This document shows, in pieces, positions 1-7,395 of a DNA stretch of 64,000 nucleotides; positions within the stretch are counted from its first letter, which is position 1, and the number at the start of each line of letters is the position of its first letter. A program made the translations under genes and the position numbers. Under the pieces are notes generated by a model. It ran no database searches and was not told where the DNA came from. It was given only the letters and a program-made list of their open reading frames with translations. The DNA comes from Clostridia bacterium. Its GTDB lineage: Bacteria > Bacillota > Clostridia > Lachnospirales > CAG-274. The DNA is taken from NCBI GenBank assembly GCA_030524425.1, contig JAUNGN010000007.1:17301-81300 (forward strand). Direction: 5' to 3'.

Positions 1-412
1 TTCTGTTTATGATGCCTTTAATTCTTGGAATATTGTTATTCTGTGAAATTATAAAACTTAAAAGACATTCATAAGGCTCCTGATTTAAAAGCCTTATACC
101 TCCCGCATATTCTACAGCCTTTTTCATTATTTCATCATTTTCTGAAATTTTAGTCTTTATTTCATTATAATCTGTATCCATATCAAAATAACTTTTCCAA
201 ATGTTTTCATAATCATATTCTGTACAAGGATACAGTTTAACTTCATTTCCCTGCTGCTTAATATTAAGTACTTTTCCGCAGGCAACAATCTTATATTCAA
301 ACTCACCAAGTTTTTCAAACCTGAAACACTGTCCGCACTCCAATATTTCTTCAATATTAAAACAATTTAAGTCTTCTATTATTAATACATTATTAATTTC
401 TTTATATTTCAT
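1..412 (-). CDS. 8-oxoguanine DNA glycosylase (OGG1/AlkA-like), N-terminal part, cut by window edge
   Basis: Base-excision repair glycosylase of the HhH-GPD superfamily that removes oxidised guanine. The reading frame runs off the left edge, leaving about 137 residues. The visible part has the family's N-terminal beta domain with the hallmark GQCFRF near residues 28-33, and ends in SFIISQNNNIPRIKGII, the conserved stretch that precedes the helix-hairpin-helix. The catalytic Lys and Asp lie outside the window. An in-frame ATG at 421 touches the AAAGG Shine-Dalgarno sequence, so the ATG at 412, eight to nine bases after it, is the better start. It is divergent from the gene at 602. Family confidence is high from the two motifs; whether the substrate is 8-oxoG or an alkylated base is not decidable from half the protein. 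Confidence 0.85.
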   Translation of the reverse strand, partial: MKYKEINNVLIIEDLNCFNIEEILECGQCFRFEKLGEFEYKIVACGKVLNIKQQGNEVKLYPCTEYDYENIWKSYFDMDTDYNEIKTKISENDEIMKKAVEYAGGIRLLNQEPYECLLSFIISQNNNIPRIKGIINR

Positions 413-538
413 CTTTTTCATCCTTTATATTTATTTTATAGTTAATATAACAAATTTCTTCTAATTTTGCAACGGTATTAAATTAACATTAGCCATAATT
501 TACAAAAATTATATTTTTATAAATTATAATTTACTTAA

Positions 539-567
539 TTGACTTATATTTATTAAAGATTTATAAT
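539..567 (+). promoter_or_regulatory. Promoter of the secreted protein gene at 602
   Basis: TTGACT at 539-544, a 17-base spacer and TATAAT at 562-567, about 35 bases before the start codon. This is a near-consensus housekeeping (sigma-A) promoter. Confidence 0.7.
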
Positions 568-601
568 TAAATTAAAAACAGATACTAAAGGAGTAATTAT
601 T

Positions 602-1474
602 ATGAAAAAACTTTTATTATGCTTATATATTGCAATATCATTTATGTCTGCAGCAACAGTATTTGCGGCAGAAAACAACAGCATATTTATTTCAACATCA
701 GACTGCAGCGGCCCTATTAAGGAATATATAAACAAATTTGGCGATGTCAATAAATCCGGAGATGTAACAATAGGCACACCGTTTCATATTGAAAACACGG
801 AAGAATATTTTTTTCCCGAAATAGAAAATGGTAAAATTACAGGTTTTTACACAATTACTTACAGTGATTACAAACCTTACAGCGGTGAAGGCGGACCGAT
901 AGAGTTAAATAATCTCAAAGGAATAAACGAACTTAATGACGGCAATATTTATACAATATGTTCGGATGAAGAGAACACTTATGCCGTAAGCCAAAACAAA
1001 AGCTATCTGTTTACAAATGATTATGTAAATTATATTGTTGAAAAATACGACCTTAAAATAGCACCTCCTGCAATAGACAATGCTGACAGAAAAGTTGTAA
1101 ATATTTTAGAACCTCTTAAATATACAAATAATAAAACAAGCGACATAAAATTATTTAATATTAACCAACTTGATACAATACATGAAAATGACAGAATTTA
1201 TTTATCCTTAAGGACCGTATCCGAAATTGCCGGCGGTAATATTATCTGGAATGATAACACAAAAACAGCTCTTGTTACTTATAAAGAAAGTACTATAAGC
1301 TTCACTAAAGATAACAATACCATTCTGTTAAACGATAAAGTATACGAGCTGGATTCACCTGTATTATTAAGAAACGGAAAAATGTATATTTCAATTTATA
1401 CTGCAGATAAAGCCTTTGATTCAAATATTAAATATGATAATAACAACAAGACCATCAGCTTTGAATATTATTAA
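602..1474 (+). CDS. Secreted protein with C-terminal copper-amine-oxidase-like (stalk) domain
   Basis: 290 residues. Residues 1-22 form a classic signal peptide ending in VFAAE. The central part (about 25-170) is not recognised. Residues about 180-290 match the copper amine oxidase N-terminal-like 'stalk' domain: a beta-rich repeat with ISLRTVSEIAGG-type helix, IIWNDNTKTA and a second strand-turn set ending NIKYDNNNKTISF. In Clostridia such domains occur on secreted wall-associated proteins and have no known catalysis of their own. ATG follows AAAGGAG by eight bases. The same domain recurs at 7396 and 18418, and in degenerate form at 5413, so this gene belongs to a local set of surface proteins. 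Function unknown. Confidence 0.75.
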   Translation: MKKLLLCLYIAISFMSAATVFAAENNSIFISTSDCSGPIKEYINKFGDVNKSGDVTIGTPFHIENTEEYFFPEIENGKITGFYTITYSDYKPYSGEGGPIELNNLKGINELNDGNIYTICSDEENTYAVSQNKSYLFTNDYVNYIVEKYDLKIAPPAIDNADRKVVNILEPLKYTNNKTSDIKLFNINQLDTIHENDRIYLSLRTVSEIAGGNIIWNDNTKTALVTYKESTISFTKDNNTILLNDKVYELDSPVLLRNGKMYISIYTADKAFDSNIKYDNNNKTISFEYY

Positions 1475-1488
1475 ATAAACTTTAATCT

Positions 1489-1516
1489 TTTACATTATAA
1501 TAATTTGTGCTATAAT
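1489..1516 (+). promoter_or_regulatory. Promoter of the DUF6062 gene
   Basis: TTTACA at 1489-1494, a 16-base spacer and TATAAT at 1511-1516, followed by an AAGAGGTGAT ribosome-binding site before ATG 1538. Confidence 0.6.
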
Positions 1517-1537
1517 CACAATAAGAGGTGATTATTA

Positions 1538-2266
1538 ATGAAAGAACAAATTTATACTATTCCCGTAAATGAAGGCTTTGAAGAAGGCGGAGAATGTCCC
1601 TTCTGCAATATGTACAGCAAGCTTGAAAAAGATGCCATTGACTATATGCTTGGTGCATCTTATATGGAGGACGATATCCGTATGGAAACCAACAAAACAG
1701 GTTTTTGCAGTAAGCATTACGATATGATGTATAAAGAGCAAAACAGACTCGGAATGGCATTAATGCTTCATACCCATATTCAAAAAATAAACAATGACCT
1801 TGAAAAACTTTGTGCCGGCCTTAAGTCCGGAGAAAAGAAAGGTCTTTTTTCAAAAACTTCAAGGGGTGAAAACAAGGTGACACCCTATCTTAATAATATA
1901 ACAAATTCATGCTATATTTGCAGCCGAATTAAGACAAACTTTGACAGATACTTTGATACATTTTTCTATATGTGGAAAAAAGATAACGATATGAAAGATA
2001 AAGTAAAAGCATCTAATGGTTTTTGTCTTGACCATTTTGGTATGCTTATAGATATGGCATCAAAAAAACTTAATGGTAAGGATTATGACGAATTTATAGA
2101 TATTGTTGTGCCTGTTCAGCTCGAAAATATGAAGCGTCTTGAAAAAGAGGTTGACCATTTCACAAATAAATTTGACCATAATTATAAGGACGTCCCCTGG
2201 GGCACAGCAAAAGATGCTCTGCCAAGAGCAATATTAAAAACAGCATCACATAAAGCGGAGGATTGA
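1538..2266 (+). CDS. DUF6062 family cytoplasmic cysteine-rich protein
   Basis: 242 residues without signal peptide or membrane segment. It shows the DUF6062 pattern: an N-terminal CPFC pair (about residues 20-23), then FCSKHYDMMY, a second CYIC pair near 127-130, and NGFCLDHFGML near 166. The spaced Cys/His pairs look like two metal-binding or redox half-domains, which is inference. The role is unknown. The next gene starts two bases after the stop, so the two are co-transcribed and probably translationally coupled. The GGTGAT Shine-Dalgarno is strong. The family is common in Clostridia. Confidence 0.75.
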   Translation: MKEQIYTIPVNEGFEEGGECPFCNMYSKLEKDAIDYMLGASYMEDDIRMETNKTGFCSKHYDMMYKEQNRLGMALMLHTHIQKINNDLEKLCAGLKSGEKKGLFSKTSRGENKVTPYLNNITNSCYICSRIKTNFDRYFDTFFYMWKKDNDMKDKVKASNGFCLDHFGMLIDMASKKLNGKDYDEFIDIVVPVQLENMKRLEKEVDHFTNKFDHNYKDVPWGTAKDALPRAILKTASHKAED

Positions 2267-2267
2267 A

Positions 2268-2915
2268 ATGACATTTAAGGAACTGGATACAAAAGAAAAG
2301 ATAGAGCACATTTGGGAGTACTACAGACTTAGAATATTTATGATAATATTTCTTGTTTGTGTAGGAATTTCCATGATTTATACCATATTTATTAAACCTC
2401 ACCCCGATCTTTACTGCGGTATAGCTATGTATGATCAGTTTATTTCCATAGCCGACACGGAAGCCATGACTAACGAGCTTAATGCTAAATTTAATTTGGA
2501 TAACAGAGAGTACACTGTTGATATTCAAAGTTTTTATACCGACCAAAGCGATGTAATGGTTGAGGCTGAACTTAACCAAAAATTTAATACATATATTTAT
2601 GCCTCACAGTTTAATATTTTGCTCAGTGATAAGGAAAATACAAATACATTTATTTCATCTGAGTATGTTGCTCCTTTAAGTGATTATCTCACTGAGGATG
2701 AAATTAAAGCATATGATGAAAAGGGACTTGTGGAATATTCTCTTGACCCTTACTCAAACCAAACTAAACCTATGGCAATAAAGCTTCAAAACTCCGCCCT
2801 TTTAAAGAAATATAATCTTTATCAGGACAGAGATTGCTATTTAAGCTTTGTTCCTATGCCAGAAGAGTACAAGGAAAATACTATAAAAACTTTTAAAGAA
2901 TTTTTAAATCAGTAA
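2268..2915 (+). CDS. Single-pass membrane protein, unknown function
   Basis: 215 residues. A cytoplasmic N-terminal stretch of about 20 residues (ending EYYRLR) precedes one membrane helix (about 23-42, MIIFLVCVGISMIYTIF); the remainder is a polar, acidic extracytoplasmic domain. This topology (type II anchor after a short charged leader) is frequent in Clostridial partners of small cytoplasmic proteins. It follows the DUF6062 gene by one base, with GGAGGATTGAA as ribosome-binding site inside the end of that gene. No family recognised. No terminator-like hairpin was found before the sigma-factor promoter. Confidence 0.65.
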   Translation: MTFKELDTKEKIEHIWEYYRLRIFMIIFLVCVGISMIYTIFIKPHPDLYCGIAMYDQFISIADTEAMTNELNAKFNLDNREYTVDIQSFYTDQSDVMVEAELNQKFNTYIYASQFNILLSDKENTNTFISSEYVAPLSDYLTEDEIKAYDEKGLVEYSLDPYSNQTKPMAIKLQNSALLKKYNLYQDRDCYLSFVPMPEEYKENTIKTFKEFLNQ

Positions 2916-2942
2916 AATCCAGTATTTTCAGCACATAAAGGC

Positions 2943-2971
2943 TTGCACCTTTTGTTTCTTTATTGTATAAT
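2943..2971 (+). promoter_or_regulatory. Promoter of the sigma-factor gene
   Basis: TTGCAC at 2943-2948, a 17-base spacer and TATAAT at 2966-2971, giving a leader of roughly 60 bases before ATG 3040. It looks like a sigma-A promoter, not an ECF autoregulatory one. Confidence 0.65.
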
Positions 2972-3039
2972 AAACAAGAACGCAAATCTTACTTTATGAA
3001 CATATAATTATTATACATATATTTAAAACAGGAGTTAAA

Positions 3040-3570
3040 ATGCTATTTTTATTATTTGACACACTTGAAGAAACAATGCTTGCGGAAAGACTTTATAACA
3101 AATATTCCAAGTTTATGTTTCAAGCAGCATATACAGTTTTAAAAAACAATTTTTATGCCGAAGATGCAGTACAGCAAGCCTTTATAAAAATTATAAAGAA
3201 TTTAAACAAGATAGATGAAAATGACGCAAAAAAGACAAGAAATTTCATAGGTGTAATTACTCAAAATACAGCTATAGACATTTATAATAAGGTCAAAAAC
3301 GAGCCTGCCGGTCTTGATGACAATTATACAACAGATATAAAATATGACATATCCCATATAATAATTGACAGAGAAACTATAGAAAGATTAAAAACACATA
3401 TTAAAACACTTAAACCAATTTACCAAATACCCCTGCTCCTTCACGCAGAACAGGGATTATCTGCAAATGAAATAGCTGAAATTCTTGACCTTAAACCCAA
3501 AACAGTGCAAAAAAGAATTGAAAGAGCAAGAGCACAGCTTATCAAGGCTCTTAACAAGGAGGACAATTAG
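3040..3570 (+). CDS. RNA polymerase sigma factor, sigma-70 ECF type
   Basis: 176 residues, the usual ECF size. Region 2 spans about residues 15-80 (LYNKYSKFMFQAAYTVLKN...AEDAVQQAFIKII, with the NxxxAEDxxQxxF signature) and region 4 about 110-170 (LSANEIAEILDLKPKTVQKRIERARAQL, the helix-turn-helix for the -35 element). It directs RNA polymerase to a small regulon. Only one base separates its stop from the DUF4367 membrane gene, the standard arrangement of ECF sigma with cognate anti-sigma. The target promoters are unknown; the secreted-protein genes just downstream are plausible candidates. ATG 3040 is chosen because AGGAG sits six bases before it. Confidence 0.9.
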   Translation: MLFLLFDTLEETMLAERLYNKYSKFMFQAAYTVLKNNFYAEDAVQQAFIKIIKNLNKIDENDAKKTRNFIGVITQNTAIDIYNKVKNEPAGLDDNYTTDIKYDISHIIIDRETIERLKTHIKTLKPIYQIPLLLHAEQGLSANEIAEILDLKPKTVQKRIERARAQLIKALNKEDN

Positions 3571-3571
3571 T

Positions 3572-4300
3572 ATGAACGAGAAAGACCAAAAAATTTTCCA
3601 TAATACTATTGATACCCTTATAGACTCTGCCGCTATTGATGCTGCTAATGAAATCTTTGATGAAATTGAGGCAAGTATTAATGATGAAGAAATTATATTT
3701 TCTGACAATCATATAAATGCAATAAATAAAATTCTTTCAGCAGAAAAACATAATTCCCAAAAAACTAAATATCACAAAATCAATAAACGTATACTGCTTG
3801 TTGCTGTTATTGCCATGATGATTACCCTTGTTGCCGCTATTTCAGTTGGAGCAGGCAGACTAAAATTCTTAAATTATTTTATGAATATAAATGAGAGATC
3901 TACAGAATTTCGTTCGGATGATGAAATATATGAAGAAGAGTATTACATTGGTGAGCCACCAAATGATACAAATACTATTATTAAATATGAAGCTATTGTT
4001 AACTATATTCCCGATAAATTTCAGGAGGACATTATTGAATATACTGATGCTAATTATGTTATAACATATAGGTATCAGGATTATTACTTTAGTATTGCTA
4101 AAAGTATTGTACCTGATTCACTCGATGTTGACACAGAAAATGCTAAAACTAAGTATATTGATATAAACGGAAATAAAGCATTTTTAAGTTCAAAGCCTGA
4201 AGTTAAAATATTATTTTGGATAGAAAATGATACATTATATCAATTAGATGGTAACATAGAAGACGACACTTTGATAAAAATTGCAGAAAATGTAAAATAA
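3572..4300 (+). CDS. DUF4367 membrane protein, probable anti-sigma factor
   Basis: 242 residues. Start is ATG 3572, preceded by GGAGGACAATTAGT at the end of the sigma gene; a longer in-frame reading back to 3485 would overlap that gene and has no ribosome-binding site. Residues 1-70 are cytoplasmic and acidic, residues about 72-95 form one membrane helix (RILLVAVIAMMITLVAAISV), and the outer part ends in a DUF4367 domain (YIPDKF...TDANYVITYRYQDYYFSIAKS...FWIENDTLYQLDGNI...LIKIAENVK). DUF4367 proteins next to ECF sigma genes commonly act as signal-sensing anti-sigma factors; there is no zinc-binding HxxxCxxC motif here, so direct sequestration is inferred from synteny only. Confidence 0.75.
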   Translation: MNEKDQKIFHNTIDTLIDSAAIDAANEIFDEIEASINDEEIIFSDNHINAINKILSAEKHNSQKTKYHKINKRILLVAVIAMMITLVAAISVGAGRLKFLNYFMNINERSTEFRSDDEIYEEEYYIGEPPNDTNTIIKYEAIVNYIPDKFQEDIIEYTDANYVITYRYQDYYFSIAKSIVPDSLDVDTENAKTKYIDINGNKAFLSSKPEVKILFWIENDTLYQLDGNIEDDTLIKIAENVK

Positions 4301-4333
4301 AAAAATCTAAAATAATTAAAATTTTTTTGTCGC

Positions 4334-4386
4334 AAAATCCTCTTTTTACAGTTTTAATATATATAAAACCATAAAAGGAGGATTTT
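4334..4386 (+). promoter_or_regulatory. Long hairpin that would bury the ribosome-binding site of the 4391 gene
   Basis: AAAATCCTCTTTT (4334-4346) pairs with AAAAGGAGGATTTT (4373-4386) except for one bulged base, so the GGAGG Shine-Dalgarno lies wholly in the stem. Inside it, GTTTTA (4351-4356) pairs with TAAAAC (4364-4369). In any transcript starting upstream of 4334, including read-through from the sigma/anti-sigma genes, initiation at ATG 4391 should be reduced unless the stem melts. No convincing promoter was found inside the loop. Confidence 0.55.
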
Positions 4387-4390
4387 CATT

Positions 4391-4816
4391 ATGAAAAAAT
4401 TTATTTTTATCTTAGCAACCGTCACTTTATTAAATTCCAATGTATTTGCAGATACAAATACCTCTGTAATCATGGATAATGATGAATATACAGAAATATC
4501 TCCAAAATACATAGCAATCATAACGCCTTATAAGAATTTAAGCATTTCAGACGGCAAAGCTACTTGTTATGGATATACCAAAACTCAGGATAACTATAAA
4601 GCTAAAGTAAAAGTAGAACTTCAAAAATTAAACTCGACTTGGACAACCATTAAATCCTGGGAAAAGACATCAACAAGCTCATCAGCAACCATAGATAAAA
4701 CCTACTCTGTTACAAAAGGCTATTCCTACAGACTTAAAACTACTCACTATGCCTTAAACAGCAGCGGAAGTGTAGTTGATAGTGTAGTTAAGTATAGCTC
4801 AACCGTAAGCTATTAA
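4391..4816 (+). CDS. Small secreted protein, possibly DUF6147-like
   Basis: 141 residues with a signal peptide (MKKFIFILATVTLLNSNVFA, cleavage after FADT). The mature part is Ser/Thr/Lys-rich and beta-strand-like: SPKYIAIITPYKNLSISDGKATCYGYTKTQ, then alternating hydrophobic strands (KAKVKVELQKL..WTTIKSWEKT) and YSYRLKTTHYAL. This overall pattern resembles small secreted Clostridial proteins of the DUF6147 kind, but assignment is tentative. Its ribosome-binding site is in a strong hairpin (4334-4386). It precedes a Cys-rich micro-ORF and an SH3 protein. Role unknown; probably exported to the wall or medium. Confidence 0.65.
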   Translation: MKKFIFILATVTLLNSNVFADTNTSVIMDNDEYTEISPKYIAIITPYKNLSISDGKATCYGYTKTQDNYKAKVKVELQKLNSTWTTIKSWEKTSTSSSATIDKTYSVTKGYSYRLKTTHYALNSSGSVVDSVVKYSSTVSY

Positions 4817-4831
4817 CAGGCGGTGATATTT

Positions 4832-4897
4832 ATGGAAGATATTAGTCCGCCAATTTTAGTTGGCTGTTGTAATACATATTGCAGCAGCCGAAAATAA
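4832..4897 (+). CDS. Candidate 21-residue Cys-rich peptide
   Basis: ATG at 4832 is preceded by GGCGGTGAT at proper spacing and opens 21 codons ending in TAA at 4895-4897. The product has no signal peptide and contains PPILVGCCNTYCSS, three Cys in six residues. The same DNA also forms a hairpin (GGCTGTTG 4862-4869 with CAGCAGCC 4882-4889), so it may instead be an RNA structure between two secreted-protein genes. Coding status is unproven, and no known peptide family was recognised. Confidence 0.35.
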   Translation: MEDISPPILVGCCNTYCSSRK

Positions 4898-4946
4898 ATA
4901 CCGAAATAACAGAAAAAAATAAATTTACTTATAAAGGAGTGTATTT

Positions 4947-5330
4947 ATGTTAAAGAAAATTTTATGTTTAGGTTTAATAAGTACTTCTATATTAGCAATG
5001 AACAATTTATGTTATGCAAACGACTCAAACGCTGAAAATAATGAAACAATCACAATTACAGAAGATAATACTTCCATTTCCGAATCAGATTCAGAAATTA
5101 TGCCAAAGGGCATTTATAAGTATAGAGTAAATGCCAACAACGTAAATGTTAGAAAAAGCCCATCTACCAGTTCTGCAAGCTTAGGTAAGATGAATGCCGG
5201 TGATGTTGTCTATTCTTCATCCGCACCCATTGTAAGAGAAGGCACAACTTGGTTATACGTTGACTGCGGCTATCCTTTAACCGGAAAAAGTGGTTACATT
5301 GCCTATATGTATTTAACATTAGAGTCCTAA
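4947..5330 (+). CDS. Secreted bacterial SH3 (SH3b) domain protein
   Basis: 127 residues. Signal peptide about residues 1-25 (ending CYAND), an acidic/Ser-Thr linker (26-55), then one SH3b domain (about 60-127) with the typical VNANNVNVRKSPSTSSASLGKMNAGD start and a GKSGYIAYMYL end. Bacterial SH3 domains usually bind peptidoglycan or fold as a wall-targeting module. No catalytic domain is attached, so it may be a stand-alone wall-binding protein. AAAGGAG precedes ATG by seven bases. Confidence 0.8.
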   Translation: MLKKILCLGLISTSILAMNNLCYANDSNAENNETITITEDNTSISESDSEIMPKGIYKYRVNANNVNVRKSPSTSSASLGKMNAGDVVYSSSAPIVREGTTWLYVDCGYPLTGKSGYIAYMYLTLES

Positions 5331-5355
5331 TTAAACTTTAATAATAACTAGTTTA

Positions 5356-5387
5356 GGGGATAGTTCCAAGTTTCTGTAACTATCCCC
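5356..5387 (+). terminator. Hairpin after the SH3 gene (terminator-like, no T run)
   Basis: GGGGATAGTT (5356-5365) and AACTATCCCC (5378-5387) form a perfect 10-base-pair stem with a 12-base loop. No T run follows, so it may be an mRNA-stabilising or attenuating hairpin rather than a full terminator. Confidence 0.5.
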
Positions 5388-5412
5388 GTAAAAATTCAGG
5401 AGGTATAAAACT

Positions 5413-6252
5413 ATGTATAAAAAAATAATCTCAATTATCTTATTAACATCATTAACATTAAGCTGCAATGTTTATGCTGATGACAGTAACATTAAACTTA
5501 GAGAATACTTTGAACAGTCCGATTATAAAATCAACTGGAACAACGAAACTAAAATAGCTGAATTTTATGATACAAATTCCCAAAACAAATTAATTGTAGA
5601 TGTAAAAAAAGATATAGCAAAATCTAATGACAATATATTTTTTAACCGTTTTTATATGGAAAACAATAATATTTACATTAGCAAAACGCTTTTAAATATC
5701 CTTGAAAAGTTAAATACAGAGCCAATATATACTGAGGCAAAAAATGTAATTGATAATAATACTAACAATATTACAAAAGACTTTGCCTCTGATAAAGCAA
5801 TTACACTTGTAAAAAAACTCTATAATGTAAACGCCGAAAACTATAATATAAATTGCACATATTACGACAATGATACATGCGGAATAATGCTGGAAAGCCA
5901 AGAAATCACATTCATTATTACACTTGATTCAATAAACGGAGAGCTTTTAGACATTGACAGAACAATAAATAAAAATGATTTTGAACAAAGAGGAGAAATA
6001 ACAGGAAACAGACTTGATTTTTATGATAAAAAAATTCCTGAAATAATAAATGAATTTAATTATTTCGGCAAACTTGAAACACTTTTATATTTCGTTCCTA
6101 ATATGAATACATCAACAGTTTATTCTTTACTTAAAGATGATAAAAACAATTATTATGCATTTGAATTTTCTGATATAGATTTAAAGCCTGTAGGTATTCA
6201 TATATATAAAGATTTTGACACAGCAATAAATGAAATCAACAAAATGTTTTAA
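5413..6252 (+). CDS. Secreted protein with degenerate stalk domain and PepSY-like region
   Basis: 279 residues. Signal peptide about residues 1-22 (LTLSCNVYADD); the Cys is not in a good lipobox. Residues 30-100 read like a decayed copper-amine-oxidase-like stalk domain (KINWNNETKIAEFYD...NRFYMENNNIYISKTLLNILEKL). Residues about 115-185 resemble a PepSY fold (DKAITLVKKLYNVNAENYNINC..GIMLESQEITFIITLDSINGELLDI). The C-terminal 90 residues are unrecognised. It may be an inhibitor or accessory of secreted enzymes, but that is speculation. Ribosome-binding site CAGGAGGT, eight bases before ATG. Confidence 0.55.
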   Translation: MYKKIISIILLTSLTLSCNVYADDSNIKLREYFEQSDYKINWNNETKIAEFYDTNSQNKLIVDVKKDIAKSNDNIFFNRFYMENNNIYISKTLLNILEKLNTEPIYTEAKNVIDNNTNNITKDFASDKAITLVKKLYNVNAENYNINCTYYDNDTCGIMLESQEITFIITLDSINGELLDIDRTINKNDFEQRGEITGNRLDFYDKKIPEIINEFNYFGKLETLLYFVPNMNTSTVYSLLKDDKNNYYAFEFSDIDLKPVGIHIYKDFDTAINEINKMF

Positions 6253-6424
6253 CTTAATTTTTATTATACATTATTTATATATTACTACTATAAACAGAAT
6301 AGCATTAATCAATTCAGAAAACTTTTAATAGATAAATGTTAGAAAATAGAACCTAACCTGTATTTATAAACAAAACCCGGTAGTTCCTGCTTTAGCATTC
6401 TGAAAGAAATATAAGCATTTTTTC

Positions 6425-6451
6425 AAGGCTGCCATTTTTTTCGACAGCCTT
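6425..6451 (+). terminator. Hairpin between two hypothetical genes
   Basis: AAGGCTG (6425-6431) pairs with CAGCCTT (6445-6451) around a T-rich loop. There is no T run downstream, so termination would be weak. The rest of the 249-base gap (6253-6501) is AT-rich with nothing recognisable. Confidence 0.4.
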
Positions 6452-6501
6452 CGAATAAATTTTATAACTTATTTTATGTTTTACGGAAAGGCGAATATAT
6501 T

Positions 6502-7140
6502 ATGAAAAAAATACTTATACCACTTATTATTATAGTAATTATTTTTACAGCAAATAACTTCTACAGGAAAATTAATTTAATTAATAAAGAAGAAAATAGT
6601 TTGTATGAATTTAATCCTGACCCTAAATTAGATCAATATCTTGATAAGGACAAAGTTATTAAAACTATAAAATCAAACCCCATAGGTGCAGCCGGACCTA
6701 AACTTGTATATGCAAACGACAAATATGCAGTTGTTTTAAATTACAATGGAATACTGATTTATAGTCTATTAAATAATGAAGTTATTGGTGGTATAGACAA
6801 TGTGTCATTAGGAATGAACAAAATACAGGGTGATGACTATACTTTAATTGACGGCAATGACAAATTTATATTTATTCATAATTTTTCCGAAAAAAATAAC
6901 GGCTATATCTACTCATTAAAAACTAATGAAATGGCAAAAGCAGAAAATATTAATGAGCTTTGTTTCTATAATACAAATAAGGTTAGCGATGAAAACCTTG
7001 CTAAAATTTCTTCAAATTACATAAATGATAACAAGGATTTTTCTGTTTATCAGACAAAAAATGAAATAGTTGTATTAGAGTATGATTATCAGTCTTTTGA
7101 TTCATGGAAAATATTAACTATATCTAACAAACAATTATAA
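6502..7140 (+). CDS. Membrane-anchored hypothetical protein
   Basis: 212 residues. One N-terminal hydrophobic segment (about 4-20, ILIPLIIIVIIFTANNFY) without a clear cleavage site makes it a likely single-pass anchored extracytoplasmic protein. The rest has short repeated strand motifs of the kind KYAVVLNYNGILIYSLLNNEVIG and DKFIFIHNFSE..GYIYSLKTN, suggestive of beta-propeller-type blades; this is inference only. GGAAAGGCG precedes the ATG. No family recognised. A good terminator follows at 7267. Confidence 0.6.
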   Translation: MKKILIPLIIIVIIFTANNFYRKINLINKEENSLYEFNPDPKLDQYLDKDKVIKTIKSNPIGAAGPKLVYANDKYAVVLNYNGILIYSLLNNEVIGGIDNVSLGMNKIQGDDYTLIDGNDKFIFIHNFSEKNNGYIYSLKTNEMAKAENINELCFYNTNKVSDENLAKISSNYINDNKDFSVYQTKNEIVVLEYDYQSFDSWKILTISNKQL

Positions 7141-7266
7141 TAATTTGGTTTTTAAATTTTTAACATAATATTAATGCAGTTAGATATATACAGTATAATT
7201 TAAGCGCTACTTATAAATACAGCTATGTACAAGCTAAATATGTAACAAAATCATACTGAATAATAC

Positions 7267-7304
7267 AGACAGCAAGTAACGGCAAGCTCACATACTTGCT
7301 GTCT
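7267..7304 (+). terminator. Rho-independent terminator
   Basis: AGACAGCAAGTA (7267-7278) pairs perfectly with TACTTGCTGTCT (7293-7304), followed by TATTTATT. It ends the unit holding the 6502 gene. Confidence 0.75.
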
Positions 7305-7330
7305 TATTTATTAATAAGATAAACTTTATA

Positions 7331-7359
7331 TTTACATAAATAACAAACCATGTTATAAT
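7331..7359 (+). promoter_or_regulatory. Promoter of the amidase gene
   Basis: TTTACA at 7331-7336, 17-base spacer, TATAAT at 7354-7359, about 35 bases before ATG 7396. Confidence 0.7.
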
Positions 7360-7395
7360 TATTATATTACATTCATAACATAAAGAAGGCAAAAA

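Noticed and set aside
2160..2579. 139-codon minus-strand ORF
   Set aside because: Covers the junction of two well-supported plus-strand genes and shows no family features.
6253..6501. Hidden RNA gene or decayed gene in the gap
   Set aside because: Only a weak hairpin at 6425-6451 and AT-rich sequence; no reading frame or promoter-terminator pair.
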